The position numbers and the translations under genes were made by a program. Shown here one piece after another: positions 53,478 to 63,750 of a stretch of DNA of 64,000 bases. The stretch's first letter is position 1; each line of letters begins with the position of its first letter. Under the pieces are notes generated by a model that saw only the letters and a program-made list of their open reading frames with translations, made no database searches and was not told the DNA's origin. Where the stretch lies: assembly GCA_021083345.1 (NCBI GenBank), contig JAJGRE010000001.1, positions 1,054,001 to 1,118,000 of the forward strand, given 5' to 3'. This DNA comes from Calditrichales bacterium MX18-03. Lineage in GTDB: Bacteria > Bacillota > Clostridia > Lutisporales > Lutisporaceae.

Positions 53478-56120
53478 TTACTTCTGGCTATATTCGCCTA
53501 GTCTATCCTTGATCGTAGCTTGTGCTGCTGCCAGTCTTGCGATCGGCACCCTGTAAGGTGAGCAGGAAACGTAGTTCAAACCAACCTTGTGGCAGAACTC
53601 AACGGAAGCGGGATCTCCACCGTGCTCGCCGCAGATACCGAGCTTCAGCTCAGGTCTGACGGAGCGGCCTAATTCCGCAGCCATCTTAACCAGCTTGCCT
53701 ACGCCATTCTGATCCAGCGTCTGGAACGGATCCTGTTCAAAGATGCCTTTGTTGAGGTATTCCTTGATGAACTTGCCTGCATCGTCTCTGGAGAAACCGT
53801 AAGTCATCTGGGTCAAGTCGTTGGTTCCGAAGGAGAAGAACTCAGCTGTCTTAGCAATTTCATCTGCTGTCACGGCGCCTCTCGGAACTTCAATCATGGT
53901 GCCGTACATGTAATCCAACTGGATGCCTGATTCAGCTATGATCTTATCGGCTGTTTCTCTGACAACCTTTTCAATGTAGGTCAACTCTCTGATATCGCCA
54001 ACCAACGGAATCATGATCTCCGGATGCACGTCGATACCCTTTGCCTTCTTTACATGGACAGCTGCTTCAATAATCGCTCTCGCCTGCATTTCAGCGATTT
54101 CCGGGTAAGTAACGGCCAAACGGCAGCCTCTGTGACCCAGCATCGGATTGAACTCGTGCAAGCTTTCAACTCTGGCCTTGAGCTTTTCGAACTCGATGCC
54201 CATAGTCTTTGCCAGTTCCTTTATGTCCTCATCTTCATGAGGCAGGAACTCATGGAGCGGCGGATCCAGAAGACGGATGGTAACCGGTCTTGCTTCCATC
54301 GCCTCAAAGATGCCGATAAAGTCTTCGCGCTGCATCGGAAGCAGCTTGCCAAGACCAACCTTTCTCTCTTCCAGCGTTTCGGAAATGATCATTTCTCTCA
54401 CTGCCGGAATTCTGTCTTCTTCAAAGAACATATGCTCTGTACGGCAGAGACCGATGCCTTCTGCGCCGAACTTGACAGCCTGCTGGGCATCTCTGGGCGT
54501 ATCAGCATTGGTTCTGACCTTCATTTTTCTGACTTCGTCGGCCCAACCCATCAGGATGCCGAAATGTCCGGAAAGCTCCGGCTCTTTTGTCTCGATAACG
54601 CCTTCATATACCAGGCCGGTGCTGCCGTTCAGTGAGATGAAATCGCCTTCATTATAAACCTTATCGCCAGCGATAAATATCTTTTCTTCTTCCTTGACCT
54701 TGATGTCTTCACAGCCTGCTACGCAGCATTTGCCCATGCCCCTTGCAACAACAGCTGCGTGGGAAGTCATGCCGCCTCTTGCTGTCAGGATCCCCTTGGA
54801 CTCAACCATACCTTCGATATCCTCCGGTGAGGTTTCAAGTCTGACAAGGATGACCTTCTCGCCGTTTCTTGCCGCATGCACGGCTGCCTCAGCTGTAAAG
54901 TATACTTTACCTGTGGCGGCGCCGGGTGATGCCGGTAGACCCTTTGCTATGGCAATAGCTTTCTTCTCTGCAGCAGGATCAAACATCGGATGCAGCAGCT
55001 GATCCAATGTTGCAGGCTCAACTCTCATGACCGCTTCTTCCTTGGACAGCTTGCCTTCTTCTACCAGTTCAACCGCTACCCGCAGTGCTGCAGGAGCTGT
55101 TCTCTTGCCATTTCTGGTCTGAAGCATGAAAAGCTTGCCTTTTTCGATGGTAAACTCGATGTCCTGCATATCCCTGTAGTGGTTTTCAAGAAGGTTTGCT
55201 ACCTCGATAAACTGCTTGTAAACTTCGGGGTTGATCTCGCCCAGCTTATCAATGGTCTGGGGGGTTCTGATGCCTGCAACAACGTCTTCACCCTGTGCGT
55301 TCATCAGGAACTCGCCATATATCTTTCTTTCGCCGGTCGAGGGGTTTCTTGTGAAAGCAACGCCGGTACCGCAATCATCACCCATGTTTCCAAATACCAT
55401 GGACTGTACATTGACGGCTGTTCCCAGGTTTCCGGGAATGTTGTTCAATTGTCTGTAGATGATGGCTCTCTCATTGTTCCAGGACCTGAAAACGGCTTTT
55501 ACAGCATGCAGAAGCTGCTCTCTGGGATTCTGAGGGAAATCTTCTCCCTTTTCCTTCTTATACATATCCTTGAACTTATGTACCACTTCCAGCAAATCGG
55601 AAGCACTTAAGTCTGTATCGTATTTAGCGCCCTTTTCTTCCTTGATGCCGTCCAGGATCCTCTCGAACTTGGACTTTGGAATTTCAATAACAACGTCGCT
55701 GAACATCTGGATGAATCTTCTATAGCTGTCGTATGCAAACCGGTCATTATTGGTGCTCTTTCTAATGGTTTCAACCACCTCGTCGTTAAGACCCAGGTTC
55801 AGGATGGTGTCCATCATGCCGGGCATTGAGAACTTGGCGCCGGAACGGACAGATACCAGGAGCGGATTATCCCCGCCGCCGAAGGTCTTACCGGTGGCTG
55901 CTTCCAGTTCAGCGAGCTTTCCGAATATCTCATCGTTCAACTCAGGCCAGATATCCTGCCCCTTGTTATAGTACTCATTGCAAGCTTCAGTCGTAATCGT
56001 GAATCCATGAGGTACCGGCAGTCCGATATTGGACATTTCCGCCAAATTCGCGCCCTTTCCTCCCAGAAGATCCTTCATAGAAGCTTTACCTTCTTTGAAG
56101 TTGTAGACAAACTTCTTCAT
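53478..56120 (-). CDS. ppdK: Pyruvate, phosphate dikinase
   Basis: The 880-aa enzyme has the N-terminal ATP-grasp domain (MKKFVYNFKEGKASMKDLLGGKGANLAEM), the central phosphohistidine domain with RGGMTSHAAVVARGMGKCCVAGC, and the C-terminal PEP/pyruvate barrel with GICGEHGGDP. It interconverts ATP, Pi and pyruvate with AMP, PPi and PEP. The Thr next to the catalytic His is the target of the regulatory protein encoded immediately upstream, with which it overlaps by 4 bp. The length is normal for bacterial PPDK. Confidence 0.97.
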   Translation of the reverse strand: MKKFVYNFKEGKASMKDLLGGKGANLAEMSNIGLPVPHGFTITTEACNEYYNKGQDIWPELNDEIFGKLAELEAATGKTFGGGDNPLLVSVRSGAKFSMPGMMDTILNLGLNDEVVETIRKSTNNDRFAYDSYRRFIQMFSDVVIEIPKSKFERILDGIKEEKGAKYDTDLSASDLLEVVHKFKDMYKKEKGEDFPQNPREQLLHAVKAVFRSWNNERAIIYRQLNNIPGNLGTAVNVQSMVFGNMGDDCGTGVAFTRNPSTGERKIYGEFLMNAQGEDVVAGIRTPQTIDKLGEINPEVYKQFIEVANLLENHYRDMQDIEFTIEKGKLFMLQTRNGKRTAPAALRVAVELVEEGKLSKEEAVMRVEPATLDQLLHPMFDPAAEKKAIAIAKGLPASPGAATGKVYFTAEAAVHAARNGEKVILVRLETSPEDIEGMVESKGILTARGGMTSHAAVVARGMGKCCVAGCEDIKVKEEEKIFIAGDKVYNEGDFISLNGSTGLVYEGVIETKEPELSGHFGILMGWADEVRKMKVRTNADTPRDAQQAVKFGAEGIGLCRTEHMFFEEDRIPAVREMIISETLEERKVGLGKLLPMQREDFIGIFEAMEARPVTIRLLDPPLHEFLPHEDEDIKELAKTMGIEFEKLKARVESLHEFNPMLGHRGCRLAVTYPEIAEMQARAIIEAAVHVKKAKGIDVHPEIMIPLVGDIRELTYIEKVVRETADKIIAESGIQLDYMYGTMIEVPRGAVTADEIAKTAEFFSFGTNDLTQMTYGFSRDDAGKFIKEYLNKGIFEQDPFQTLDQNGVGKLVKMAAELGRSVRPELKLGICGEHGGDPASVEFCHKVGLNYVSCSPYRVPIARLAAAQATIKDRLGEYSQK

Positions 56121-56947
56121 AACTCATTAGCCTCCTTTAATATTTGAAGAATGATATTCGCAGTTTCTTCAATCGCCTTATCCGTAACGTCTATAACGGC
56201 GCAACCGATACCGGCCATGACTTCCTCTGCGTATTGAAGCTCTTGGGCAATTCTGTCCAGACTCGCATAGTTGGCTTCGCTGCTTAGCCCATGAGCTTTT
56301 AGTCTCTCTTGCCTGATAGGGTTCAACTGCTGCGGACCGATGACCAGTCCGATGATCTTATGGGGCGCTATTTCATACAACTCCTTGGGAGGCTTAACCT
56401 CCGGCAGAAGCGGTATATTGGCTACCCTCAGGTTCTTGCTGGCCAGGTACATGCTGAGAGGCGTCTTGGAGGTCCTGGAGATACCAAGCAGGACGACGTC
56501 CGCTTTCTTGATTCCCCTGGGATCCTTGCAGTCATCGTATTTTACTGCAAACTCCACAGCCTCTATTCTGTTGAAGTATTCATCATCCAGTTTTCGGATA
56601 ACGCCCGGCGTATAGGAGGGAACACATCCCGTTACCTTCGAAATGGCATCGACGGCCGGTCCCATGATATCGACATAGGCGATATGGTGCTTTTCTGCCT
56701 GCTCAATAATATATTGCCTGATCTCCGGAACAACCAGAGTAAACATAATGATACTATTGAGGTCCTTTGCTTCGCTTATGACTTCCTGGATACTTTCCAG
56801 TTCCGTTACATAAGGAATCCATTTGATTTTGATTTCACAGTCGGGGTATTGGGCTGATGCTGCCTTTGCAACCTGCTCGGCCGTCTCGCCGATGGAGTCC
56901 GACAACACATAGATTACAGCTCTTCCATTTTCCATCATTTTACTCAC
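56117..56947 (-). CDS. PPDK regulatory protein (bifunctional ADP-dependent kinase/phosphorylase, DUF299)
   Basis: The 276-aa protein has the DUF299 features VIYVLSDSIGETAEQVAKAA and the P-loop-like GISRTSKTPLSMYLA. Such proteins switch PPDK off by phosphorylating its active-site Thr with ADP and on again with Pi. Its gene lies directly before ppdK. The start is uncertain between GTG 56947 and ATG 56938; the latter has GGGTGAG 4 nt before it. It is 1 bp from the CBS/HTH gene, so the three form one operon. Confidence 0.93.
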   Translation of the reverse strand: MSKMMENGRAVIYVLSDSIGETAEQVAKAASAQYPDCEIKIKWIPYVTELESIQEVISEAKDLNSIIMFTLVVPEIRQYIIEQAEKHHIAYVDIMGPAVDAISKVTGCVPSYTPGVIRKLDDEYFNRIEAVEFAVKYDDCKDPRGIKKADVVLLGISRTSKTPLSMYLASKNLRVANIPLLPEVKPPKELYEIAPHKIIGLVIGPQQLNPIRQERLKAHGLSSEANYASLDRIAQELQYAEEVMAGIGCAVIDVTDKAIEETANIILQILKEANEL

Positions 56948-56948
56948 C

Positions 56949-57590
56949 CTATTCCTTGCCTAGATCGTAAAAAAGCCTGGTTATATTCGTCTTGGATATT
57001 TTTCCGGTAATCTTGAATTGTTCCTTCCCCTCGCTGTTTGTAAAGGGCTCCAATACCGGAAGACTGTCAATATCGTGAGAGATCAGCTTGCCTGCTGCGT
57101 CGTAGGCGCTCTCGCTATCTGTCGTGAAGATGATGTTCGGCATTCTGGACATGATCATACCTACCGGCATATTCCGTATATCGTTATTGCCGATAGCTAT
57201 CTTGATGAAATCCTTGCGTGATACAATACCGGCCAATGCACCGTTACTCTGGACGTATATGGTGCCGACATTGGAAAGGAACAGCATGACAATAGCATCG
57301 TATACCGTCGTCTCTTCATTGACAACGACAGGTCTTGTCTTGATTTCGGACACTTTGATGCCTTTGATGACGTCTCCCGCGATATTGTTTATGTTCTTGC
57401 CGGAATAAAAATAGCCTACCTTGGGACGCGCTTCCAGCACATCCGACATGGTAAGAATCGTAAGGTCCGGCCTCAGCGCTGCCCTCGTCATATTCAGCTT
57501 GGCTGCCAGCTGTTCACTTGTGATGGGTTGGTGCTTTTTTACAAGCTCAACGATATGTTTTTGACGACTCGTGAATTCGATAACTATCAC
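56949..57590 (-). CDS. CcpN/YqzB-type HTH-CBS regulator
   Basis: The 213-aa protein has an N-terminal winged HTH (TSEQLAAKLNMTRAALRPDLTILTMSDVLEARPKVGYFYSG), nearly the same text as B. subtilis CcpN, and two CBS domains (residues about 75-200), which bind adenine nucleotides. CcpN represses gluconeogenic genes. The gene order CcpN-like, PSRP, ppdK is also typical of other Clostridia, suggesting control of PPDK. The start is GTG 57590, three codons before the IEF text conserved with CcpN. Confidence 0.92.
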   Translation of the reverse strand: MIVIEFTSRQKHIVELVKKHQPITSEQLAAKLNMTRAALRPDLTILTMSDVLEARPKVGYFYSGKNINNIAGDVIKGIKVSEIKTRPVVVNEETTVYDAIVMLFLSNVGTIYVQSNGALAGIVSRKDFIKIAIGNNDIRNMPVGMIMSRMPNIIFTTDSESAYDAAGKLISHDIDSLPVLEPFTNSEGKEQFKITGKISKTNITRLFYDLGKE

Positions 57591-57732
57591 CTGCCTTTAA
57601 TAACATAATTATAAATAGGAATGAATGCCGTTTTCCTTTAATTCTCTATCAATACTAACATAAAAAAATTACCGCCTGCAATATATAATTGGAAAAATAT
57701 CGAAAAAATATGCATGCCTACTGCATTGCCCA

Positions 57733-57768
57733 GCATATGCCACCCACAGGAAATCGGATGGCATATGC
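57733..57768. repeat. Long inverted repeat after glyS
   Basis: GCATATGCCACCC and GGATGGCATATGC pair over 13 positions with one mismatch. There is no direct T-run, so terminator function is uncertain, but the position just past glyS suggests an RNA 3'-end structure. Confidence 0.6.
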
Positions 57769-57789
57769 CGGTTGCAGGTCTTAGGCTTC

Positions 57790-59871
57790 CTATTTCACGA
57801 CAATGCTGCCCAGATCGGCGATCCGGTTCATCATCCCGCTGATGCATTTCAATAAAGCCAACCGGTTGTTCTTGATATCCGCATCTTCAACCATAACCAT
57901 AATGTTATCAAAGAAATCGTCAATGGGTTTCTTCAAAGTCATCAGCAAGCATAGCGCCTGATGGTATTCGTTGTTCTGTACATGCTCTTCAAACACCGAC
58001 TTGATTCCGTTATAAGCGTTGAGCAGCTCCATTTCGGCGCCCTGGGTAAACAGCTCCTCATTCATTTCAGTCTCACCGGCTTTGGCTGCCAGATTGGAAA
58101 CCCGGTTGAAGGAGCCCAGAATGCTCAGGAATTCCTCCTTATACTTCCAGGCAGCCAATTCTTCTATTTTAAGATAGGCTTCAAACAGGTTGTCGAACTC
58201 GGCGTTGATCACCGCATCCACTACGTCATACTCAAAGCCTCTGTCAATCATGACATTCTTGAAGCGCTGCTTGAAAAACTCCACAACATCCTTCTTGACG
58301 ATCTTGACATCGCCCTTGACGATCCCCTTCTCGACAAAGACCTTCAAGGCAATATCCGCCAGATGCTTCAAGCCTACATGCAGCTTGCTGTCCAATACGA
58401 CAGACAGAATACCGATAGCCTGACGCCGCAGCGCATAGGGGTCTTGAGAGCCTGTGGGCTGGATGCCGATGGCAAAACAACCGCATATGGTGTCCATTTT
58501 GTCTGCAATGCTCAGGATAGCGCCGTTTGTCGTTTCCGGTGTATAGTCTCCGGCAAACCTTGGCAGGTAATGCTCCAGTATGGCATCGGCAACCGACTCC
58601 TGCTCTCCCTGAATGAGGCCATACTCTCTGCCCATGATGCCCTGCAGTTCATCGAACTCCTTAACCATATTGGTGACCAGGTCCGCCTTGCAGAGGTAAG
58701 CAGCTCTCAGAAGCTGCTTCTTGTCCTCGGCCTGCAGCTCCACTGCTTCCGCCAGATATTCGCACAGACGGCTGATCCGCATGGTTTTGTCATAAATCGT
58801 TCCAAGAGTCTCCTGGAACACCACATTCTTGAGCTTCTCCACACAGCTGTCCAAGGACATCTTTTTATCTTCATTATAGAAGAATGCCGCATCCGCCAAT
58901 CTGGCCCGGAGCACCTTCTCGTTTCCTTCCCTTACGGTATCCAGGTACTGGTCGTTTCCGTTTCTCACCGTAATAAAGCAATTCATCAGGTTGCCCGACT
59001 TGTCAACCACCGGGAAATAGCGTTGATGCTCCTTCATCGGCGTAATGACGACTTCTTTCGGCAGCTTGAGATAATCGGCCTCAAAGCTGCCCATGAGGGC
59101 AGTCGGGTACTCGACCAAATGGACGACTTCTTCCAACAGCGCCTCATCCATCAAGACTTCTCCGCCTTTTTCATGCGCCAGCTTTTCACACTGCCTGCGG
59201 ATCAACTCCCGTCTTTCATCCTGGTCAACAATGACAAAGCCTTCCTTCAACTTGTCAAAGTACTCTGAAACCTGATCGATCTGAATGGCACCCTGCGACA
59301 GAACCCGGTGTCCCCTGGTGACACGGCTGCAGAGAATACCGTCCTTGTCAAACGCGATCAGTTCCTCCCCTAAAAGGGGCAGGACCCAACGGATCGGCCT
59401 TGCGAAGCGGAAGGACTTGCTGCCCCACTTCATGGATTTGGGGAAGGTCATAGACGTCATGACAGCAGGCAGTATCTGCTTCATTACCGCATTGACAGAG
59501 CCGCCCTTTTCAAATTTTTTATAATAGACGTATTCCACACCTGACAGTTCTTTTGTAAAAACATCCGAATGCTCCGCTTTCTGTCCCTTCAGGAAGCCCA
59601 AAAGGGCTTTTGTCGGATTGTTGTTCTCATCGTAGGCCGCCTTTTTCGAAGGACCTTTCACCAGTTCCTCCAGATCAGCCTGCTGCTCAGCAATACCTTT
59701 AACATACAGCACAAGCCTTCTGGGTGTCCCGTATGTCCTTATTTCTTCAAAGTCAACGCGGTTATCCTTGAGGAGCGCAGCTGCAATATTTTTCATCTGC
59801 TCCAACGTGTTGGGCATATAATGCGCCGGGATTTCCTCTGTTCCGATTTCAAAAATTAGATCTCTATTCAT
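57790..59871 (-). CDS. glyS: Glycyl-tRNA synthetase beta subunit
   Basis: The 693-aa protein starts [26 protein letters not shown], the family N-terminus. It continues with [27 protein letters not shown]-like text and a C-terminal anticodon-binding domain. The beta subunit handles tRNA recognition in the bacterial alpha2-beta2 enzyme. ATG 59871 follows GGAGGTGAAAG; a longer frame to 59925 overlaps glyQ further and is rejected. It overlaps glyQ by 8 bp. Confidence 0.96.
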   Translation of the reverse strand: MNRDLIFEIGTEEIPAHYMPNTLEQMKNIAAALLKDNRVDFEEIRTYGTPRRLVLYVKGIAEQQADLEELVKGPSKKAAYDENNNPTKALLGFLKGQKAEHSDVFTKELSGVEYVYYKKFEKGGSVNAVMKQILPAVMTSMTFPKSMKWGSKSFRFARPIRWVLPLLGEELIAFDKDGILCSRVTRGHRVLSQGAIQIDQVSEYFDKLKEGFVIVDQDERRELIRRQCEKLAHEKGGEVLMDEALLEEVVHLVEYPTALMGSFEADYLKLPKEVVITPMKEHQRYFPVVDKSGNLMNCFITVRNGNDQYLDTVREGNEKVLRARLADAAFFYNEDKKMSLDSCVEKLKNVVFQETLGTIYDKTMRISRLCEYLAEAVELQAEDKKQLLRAAYLCKADLVTNMVKEFDELQGIMGREYGLIQGEQESVADAILEHYLPRFAGDYTPETTNGAILSIADKMDTICGCFAIGIQPTGSQDPYALRRQAIGILSVVLDSKLHVGLKHLADIALKVFVEKGIVKGDVKIVKKDVVEFFKQRFKNVMIDRGFEYDVVDAVINAEFDNLFEAYLKIEELAAWKYKEEFLSILGSFNRVSNLAAKAGETEMNEELFTQGAEMELLNAYNGIKSVFEEHVQNNEYHQALCLLMTLKKPIDDFFDNIMVMVEDADIKNNRLALLKCISGMMNRIADLGSIVVK

Positions 59872-60781
59872 TGCTTTCACCTCCTGCGAGCGTAGCTTTC
59901 TCCCCGAAAACATCCTTCCTGGCAAGGGGATAACCCATCTCTTCCCGCTGCTTCAGATAGGCCTGTGCAACCCCACGGGCCAGGTTTCTGACCCTGCCTA
60001 TGAAGCTTGCCCTTTCTGTCACGCTGATAGCTTTTCTGGCATCCAGCACATTGAAGGTATGGGAACACTTCAATACATAATCATAGGCCGGCAGAACCAG
60101 GGGAATGGCCAGCAGCCTTTTGGCCTCTTTCTCGTACTCATCGAAAAATCTAAAGCATAGTGCCGTATCCGCTTCTTCGAAGCTGTATTTCGAGTGCTCG
60201 AATTCCGCTACCTTGAATACGTCGCCGTAATTGACGCCAGAAACCCATTCGATATCAAAAACATTGTTCTTCTCTTGGATATACATGGCGATTCTCTCCA
60301 GACCGTAGGTCAGTTCGGCGGATTCCAGGTGGCAGTCGATGCCGCCCACCTGCTGGAAGTAGGTGTACTGGGTGATTTCCATGCCATCCAGCCAGACCTC
60401 CCAACCAAGCCCCCATGCCCCCAGGGTAGGAGACTCCCAATTATCCTCAACGAACCGTATGTCATGCTTCAGGGGGTCGATACCCAGGGCTTTGAGGCTT
60501 CCCAGGTACAGATCCTGTACATTGTCCGGCGACGGCTTTAAAATCACCTGAAACTGATGATGCTGATACAACCGGTTGGGGTTCTCGCCGTATCTGGCAT
60601 CGGCAGGCCGTCTTGACGGCTCAACATAAGCGATCCGCCAGGGCTCCGGCCCCAAGGCTTTCAAAAAGGTATAGGGGCTCATTGTCCCGGCACCCTTCTC
60701 CACATCATAGGGCTGGCCCAGGATGCAGTTTTGCGCTGCCCAGTAATTCTGAAGCGTCAGAATGATCTCTTGAAAAGTCAT
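59864..60781 (-). CDS. glyQ: Glycyl-tRNA synthetase alpha subunit
   Basis: The 305-aa class II synthetase subunit begins [40 protein letters not shown] and contains [35 protein letters not shown], both diagnostic. With GlyS it charges tRNA-Gly. It is expressed behind a T-box leader that reads uncharged tRNA-Gly. The start is ATG 60781 with GAGGAGGGACTG upstream. Confidence 0.97.
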   Translation of the reverse strand: MTFQEIILTLQNYWAAQNCILGQPYDVEKGAGTMSPYTFLKALGPEPWRIAYVEPSRRPADARYGENPNRLYQHHQFQVILKPSPDNVQDLYLGSLKALGIDPLKHDIRFVEDNWESPTLGAWGLGWEVWLDGMEITQYTYFQQVGGIDCHLESAELTYGLERIAMYIQEKNNVFDIEWVSGVNYGDVFKVAEFEHSKYSFEEADTALCFRFFDEYEKEAKRLLAIPLVLPAYDYVLKCSHTFNVLDARKAISVTERASFIGRVRNLARGVAQAYLKQREEMGYPLARKDVFGEKATLAGGESNE

Positions 60782-61011
60782 TTTCAGTCCCTCCTCTTTA
60801 CTTTGTTACAATTTTATTTTAAACTTTGACCCTTAATCAGGAATGGAAAGTTATCTCTGACGAAATCCTTTCACTGACATCTATTGGGAATACCTCCAGG
60901 CAAAATCGTCAAACGGACCACCAGAGATGGGACCCATGCCAACGATTTTGTTGGCTTTGAAAGGATAAGGAAGACATTACTTTTCATTACTAACCCTGAC
61001 TTCAGAGAAGA

Positions 61012-61347
61012 AAAAATAAAAACCCTTCATCCCTTATCGGTAAGGGACGAAAGGTTACTTCCGCGGTTCCACCCTTTTTGACCGGATCATTGCCTGCCCG
61101 GTCCTCTTTCGGTACGTATGCTCCAAAGTGCCCTTCACTGAACCGCTTACCGGATTTCCACCACCGGGCAGCCGCGCTGCCGGATCCGGCTCTCTATAAA
61201 AGCGGAGTCAGTTACTCCTCTTTCTCAACACATACATATTATTCTGAAAATCCTTCACAAACCGACACCGTTCCAGGTCTTTCGCCATTATTGCCCGGGC
61301 AATACGCCATCCCGACACAGCGGCTCTGCGGTTTATGCAATGATGTT
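61012..61347 (-). ncRNA. T-box leader of glyQS
   Basis: On the minus strand the T-box sequence AAGGGTGGAACCGCGG (about 61061-61076) is perfect and is followed by a terminator (stem AACCTTTCGTCCCTTA/TAAGGGATGAAGGGTT, 61019-61054) and TTTTTATTTTTT. Upstream are other stem I-III-like blocks. I did not fix the specifier codon, which should be a Gly codon because glyQS follows. Uncharged tRNA would favour the antiterminator. Confidence 0.92.
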
Positions 61348-61353
61348 ACCAAT

Positions 61354-61382
61354 AATTTAGCAGATTGCCATTGGTTTGTCAA
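61354..61382 (-). promoter_or_regulatory. Sigma-A promoter of the glyQS T-box transcript
   Basis: On the minus strand TTGACA (61377-61382) and TAAATT (61354-61359) are 17 bp apart. The start would be near 61347, giving a leader of about 566 nt to glyQ. The 230 nt between the T-box terminator and glyQ contain only a 9-bp inverted repeat (CAAAATCGT...ACGATTTTG). Confidence 0.85.
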
Positions 61383-61388
61383 CTCATA

Positions 61389-61417
61389 AATAAAATGCGA
61401 CTCAGTCGCATTTTATT
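61389..61417 (-). terminator. Terminator of the DUF4342 gene
   Basis: AATAAAATGCGAC and its complement form a 13-bp perfect stem directly after the stop codon. The T-run is short, but the arms are AT-rich. Confidence 0.75.
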
Positions 61418-61419
61418 GG

Positions 61420-61950
61420 TTATTGTATGGTTAGCACGTCGCCATATGTCCCCGGCTGCTCTGTATTGGCTGTCGGCTGTCCTTCAACCGCATGGTCTTT
61501 ACTGCCTGCTGCATTTTTCAGTTTGCTGGCTATGTCATCGGCCGTATTGGCAATCATATTGTTTACATTAATAGTCTCTTTGTTGGGCCGTTCCACCTCA
61601 ATGGTGCACTTCGACATCAGCGCGATTGCTGTGCCGATGGCGGTCAACTGCGGAACCACTACTGCGCTCAGGGCACCTGCAGTAACTGGTATGTCCAGGA
61701 TCACGTATTCATCCCTTTTAATCCGGATGCGGTTTACGTTTCCTGACTTGACGATGTTCTTAATCTTGTCAACGGCTTCAGTGCCTTTGACGGACATGGC
61801 TTCCGTCCACTTCTTATTGCCGGTCTCCTCTATGTTGATCAATGCATCTACGACGTTGCCGCCGGCAGCCTCCAGTGCATCCTTTGCTTCCTTATAGGAA
61901 ACGCCGGTCCTGTCACGTATGATATCAATCTTTTCCAGTGAAATATCCAT
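61420..61950 (-). CDS. DUF4342 protein with UBA-like (EF-Ts-type) N-terminus
   Basis: The 176-aa protein begins with a UBA-like three-helix domain (LEKIDIIRDRTGVSYKEAKDALEAAGGNVVDALINIEET). The DUF4342 part follows (NRIRIKRDEYVILDIPVTAGALSAVVVPQLTAIGTAIALMSKC), with a hydrophobic helix, and a low-complexity tail. Its function is unknown. The gene lies between recO and glyQS. ATG 61950 has AAAGGAG 8 nt upstream. Confidence 0.88.
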   Translation of the reverse strand: MDISLEKIDIIRDRTGVSYKEAKDALEAAGGNVVDALINIEETGNKKWTEAMSVKGTEAVDKIKNIVKSGNVNRIRIKRDEYVILDIPVTAGALSAVVVPQLTAIGTAIALMSKCTIEVERPNKETINVNNMIANTADDIASKLKNAAGSKDHAVEGQPTANTEQPGTYGDVLTIQ

Positions 61951-61964
61951 GGCCTCTTCTCCTT

Positions 61965-62732
61965 TCAAAGTTCTGAGTCCTTAATGCCATCCAGGAACTC
62001 CAGGGATCTGAACCGTTTATCCAGATGGATCCGGATGAATGCCCTCAGGATTTTATCTACTTCATTGAAAATAGTATTGTCAATTTTTTTAGTATTTACT
62101 CTAGATATTTCTGTGTTTAATAAAAATTTAAAGGCTTCTACGGTACCCTGACTGATTTTGAAAGCATTCGGATTGAAAAGGGAAGACGTTTCACTGCAGT
62201 CCCTGCAGATGACACCGCCAAGCTCGGCATCAAACTTCGGATAGAAATCCTTGTCGCCCCGGCAGCTTACGCAGCGTGACAGGTTGGGTCTGAAGCCGCT
62301 GATTTCCATCAGCTTCAGCTGATAAGCCAAATGCAGCAGCCCTGTAGGTATTTCCCCCGTTGAAAGGTAGTAGAGGGTTTTGGCCAACAGCATAAATAGC
62401 CGCTCACTGGGAATACCCTCTTCAGATACAGCATCTGCCAGTTCTACGAAGTAAGTCGCATAGGAGAGCCTCAGCAAATCCTTTCTCAGATTATAAAAGG
62501 TCTCCCTTACCGTTGCTTGTGTTATATGATAAAAATTTGTGCCCCTATAGAGCACAAATTCACTGAAGACAAAAACCTCACTGGCAGATAGCAGGCTGCT
62601 TTTGGGCTTCCTGCTGCCTTTAGCAATGGCCTTTATTTTTCCGTTGTTCCTTGTCAGGATGGTCAGAATCTTGTCGGCTTCACCCAGGTTGCTGTATTTC
62701 AGGATGATGCCCTGTGTTTTGGCAATTGCCAT
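61965..62732 (-). CDS. recO: DNA repair protein RecO
   Basis: The 255-aa protein has the RecO OB-fold N-terminus (AKTQGIILKYSNLGEADKILTILT) and a Cys4 zinc-binding module with CVSCRGDKD and CRDC. RecO promotes annealing and RecA loading with RecR. It lies 4 bp from era, a frequent clostridial arrangement. ATG 62732 follows GGGAGTGAGACC. Confidence 0.94.
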   Translation of the reverse strand: MAIAKTQGIILKYSNLGEADKILTILTRNNGKIKAIAKGSRKPKSSLLSASEVFVFSEFVLYRGTNFYHITQATVRETFYNLRKDLLRLSYATYFVELADAVSEEGIPSERLFMLLAKTLYYLSTGEIPTGLLHLAYQLKLMEISGFRPNLSRCVSCRGDKDFYPKFDAELGGVICRDCSETSSLFNPNAFKISQGTVEAFKFLLNTEISRVNTKKIDNTIFNEVDKILRAFIRIHLDKRFRSLEFLDGIKDSEL

Positions 62733-62736
62733 GGTC

Positions 62737-63636
62737 TCACTCCCAATAGCCCAGGTTTTTAAGGGCGGCTTTGCTGTCCCGCCAATTGTTCCTGACTTTC
62801 ACCCACAGCTGCAGGTTGATCTGGCAATCCAGGATGGTCTGTATATCCGCTCTGGATTTGCTTCCTATCTCTTTCAGCATTTTTCCCTGTTTCCCGATGA
62901 TAATGCCTTTGTGGGATTCCTTCTCGCAGTATATGGTGGCTTCAATGTCCATGATGTCCTTGCTGTCCCGGTCCTTCATGGAGAGTATCTCCACGGCCGT
63001 GCCGTGAGGCACCTCTTCCGATGTCAGCTCCAGTATCTTCTCCCGGATGATCTCCGAAACAATGAACTTTTCCGGCACATCGGTATACATATCCGCTGGA
63101 AAGTACTGCGGTCCGGCCGGCAGAAACTTAACGATCTCTCCGATCAATTCATCAATGTTGTTTCCGGTATGGGCGGATATGGGGATGATACTGTCGAAAT
63201 AGCTTTCGTGGATGCTTAAGGAGGCAACGGTCTGCTCCAATTTGCTTTTGTTGATCTTGTCGATCTTGTTCAAGACCAGGATCACCGGTGACTGAATCTG
63301 CTTTGCCACCTCTATGATGTATAGATCTCCGGTACCGATTTCGGTGGAGCAGTCAAATACGACTACAACCACGTCAACACCCTTCAATGACTCGGTAGCC
63401 GATTTTACCATGTATTCGCCCAGCATGTGCTTGGGCTTATGAATGCCCGGTGTATCAATAAACACAATCTGAAATTCGTCCCTTGTATAGATGCAGCGAA
63501 TGGAATTACGCGTCGTCTGAGGCTTGCTGGAAATAATGGATACCCGCTCGCCGATCAGCTGATTGATGAGCGTTGACTTGCCTACATTCGGTCTGCCTAT
63601 GATTGATACAAAGCCTGATTTGAATTTTTTATCCAT
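62737..63636 (-). CDS. era: GTPase Era
   Basis: The 299-aa GTPase has G1 GRPNVGKST, G3 DTPGIHKPKH, G4 NKIDK, and a C-terminal KH domain with GIIIGKQGKMLKEIGSKSR for 16S rRNA 3'-end binding. It is needed for 30S assembly. ATG 63636 follows GAGGTGACAAT. Confidence 0.97.
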   Translation of the reverse strand: MDKKFKSGFVSIIGRPNVGKSTLINQLIGERVSIISSKPQTTRNSIRCIYTRDEFQIVFIDTPGIHKPKHMLGEYMVKSATESLKGVDVVVVVFDCSTEIGTGDLYIIEVAKQIQSPVILVLNKIDKINKSKLEQTVASLSIHESYFDSIIPISAHTGNNIDELIGEIVKFLPAGPQYFPADMYTDVPEKFIVSEIIREKILELTSEEVPHGTAVEILSMKDRDSKDIMDIEATIYCEKESHKGIIIGKQGKMLKEIGSKSRADIQTILDCQINLQLWVKVRNNWRDSKAALKNLGYWE

Positions 63637-63750
63637 ATTGTCACCTCATCTGTTACCAAATACCTGCGTTTATTAACATTAATATTATCATGTGCAATGT
63701 GTCATCCTAGCATTGCGCAGGAGCCTTCTGTGGAAGAATGACAATGGTAT

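Noticed and set aside
57961-59268. 435-aa open frame on the plus strand
   Set aside because: It lies wholly antisense to glyS, has no ribosome binding site, and its translation has no recognisable domain; it is a shadow of the real gene.
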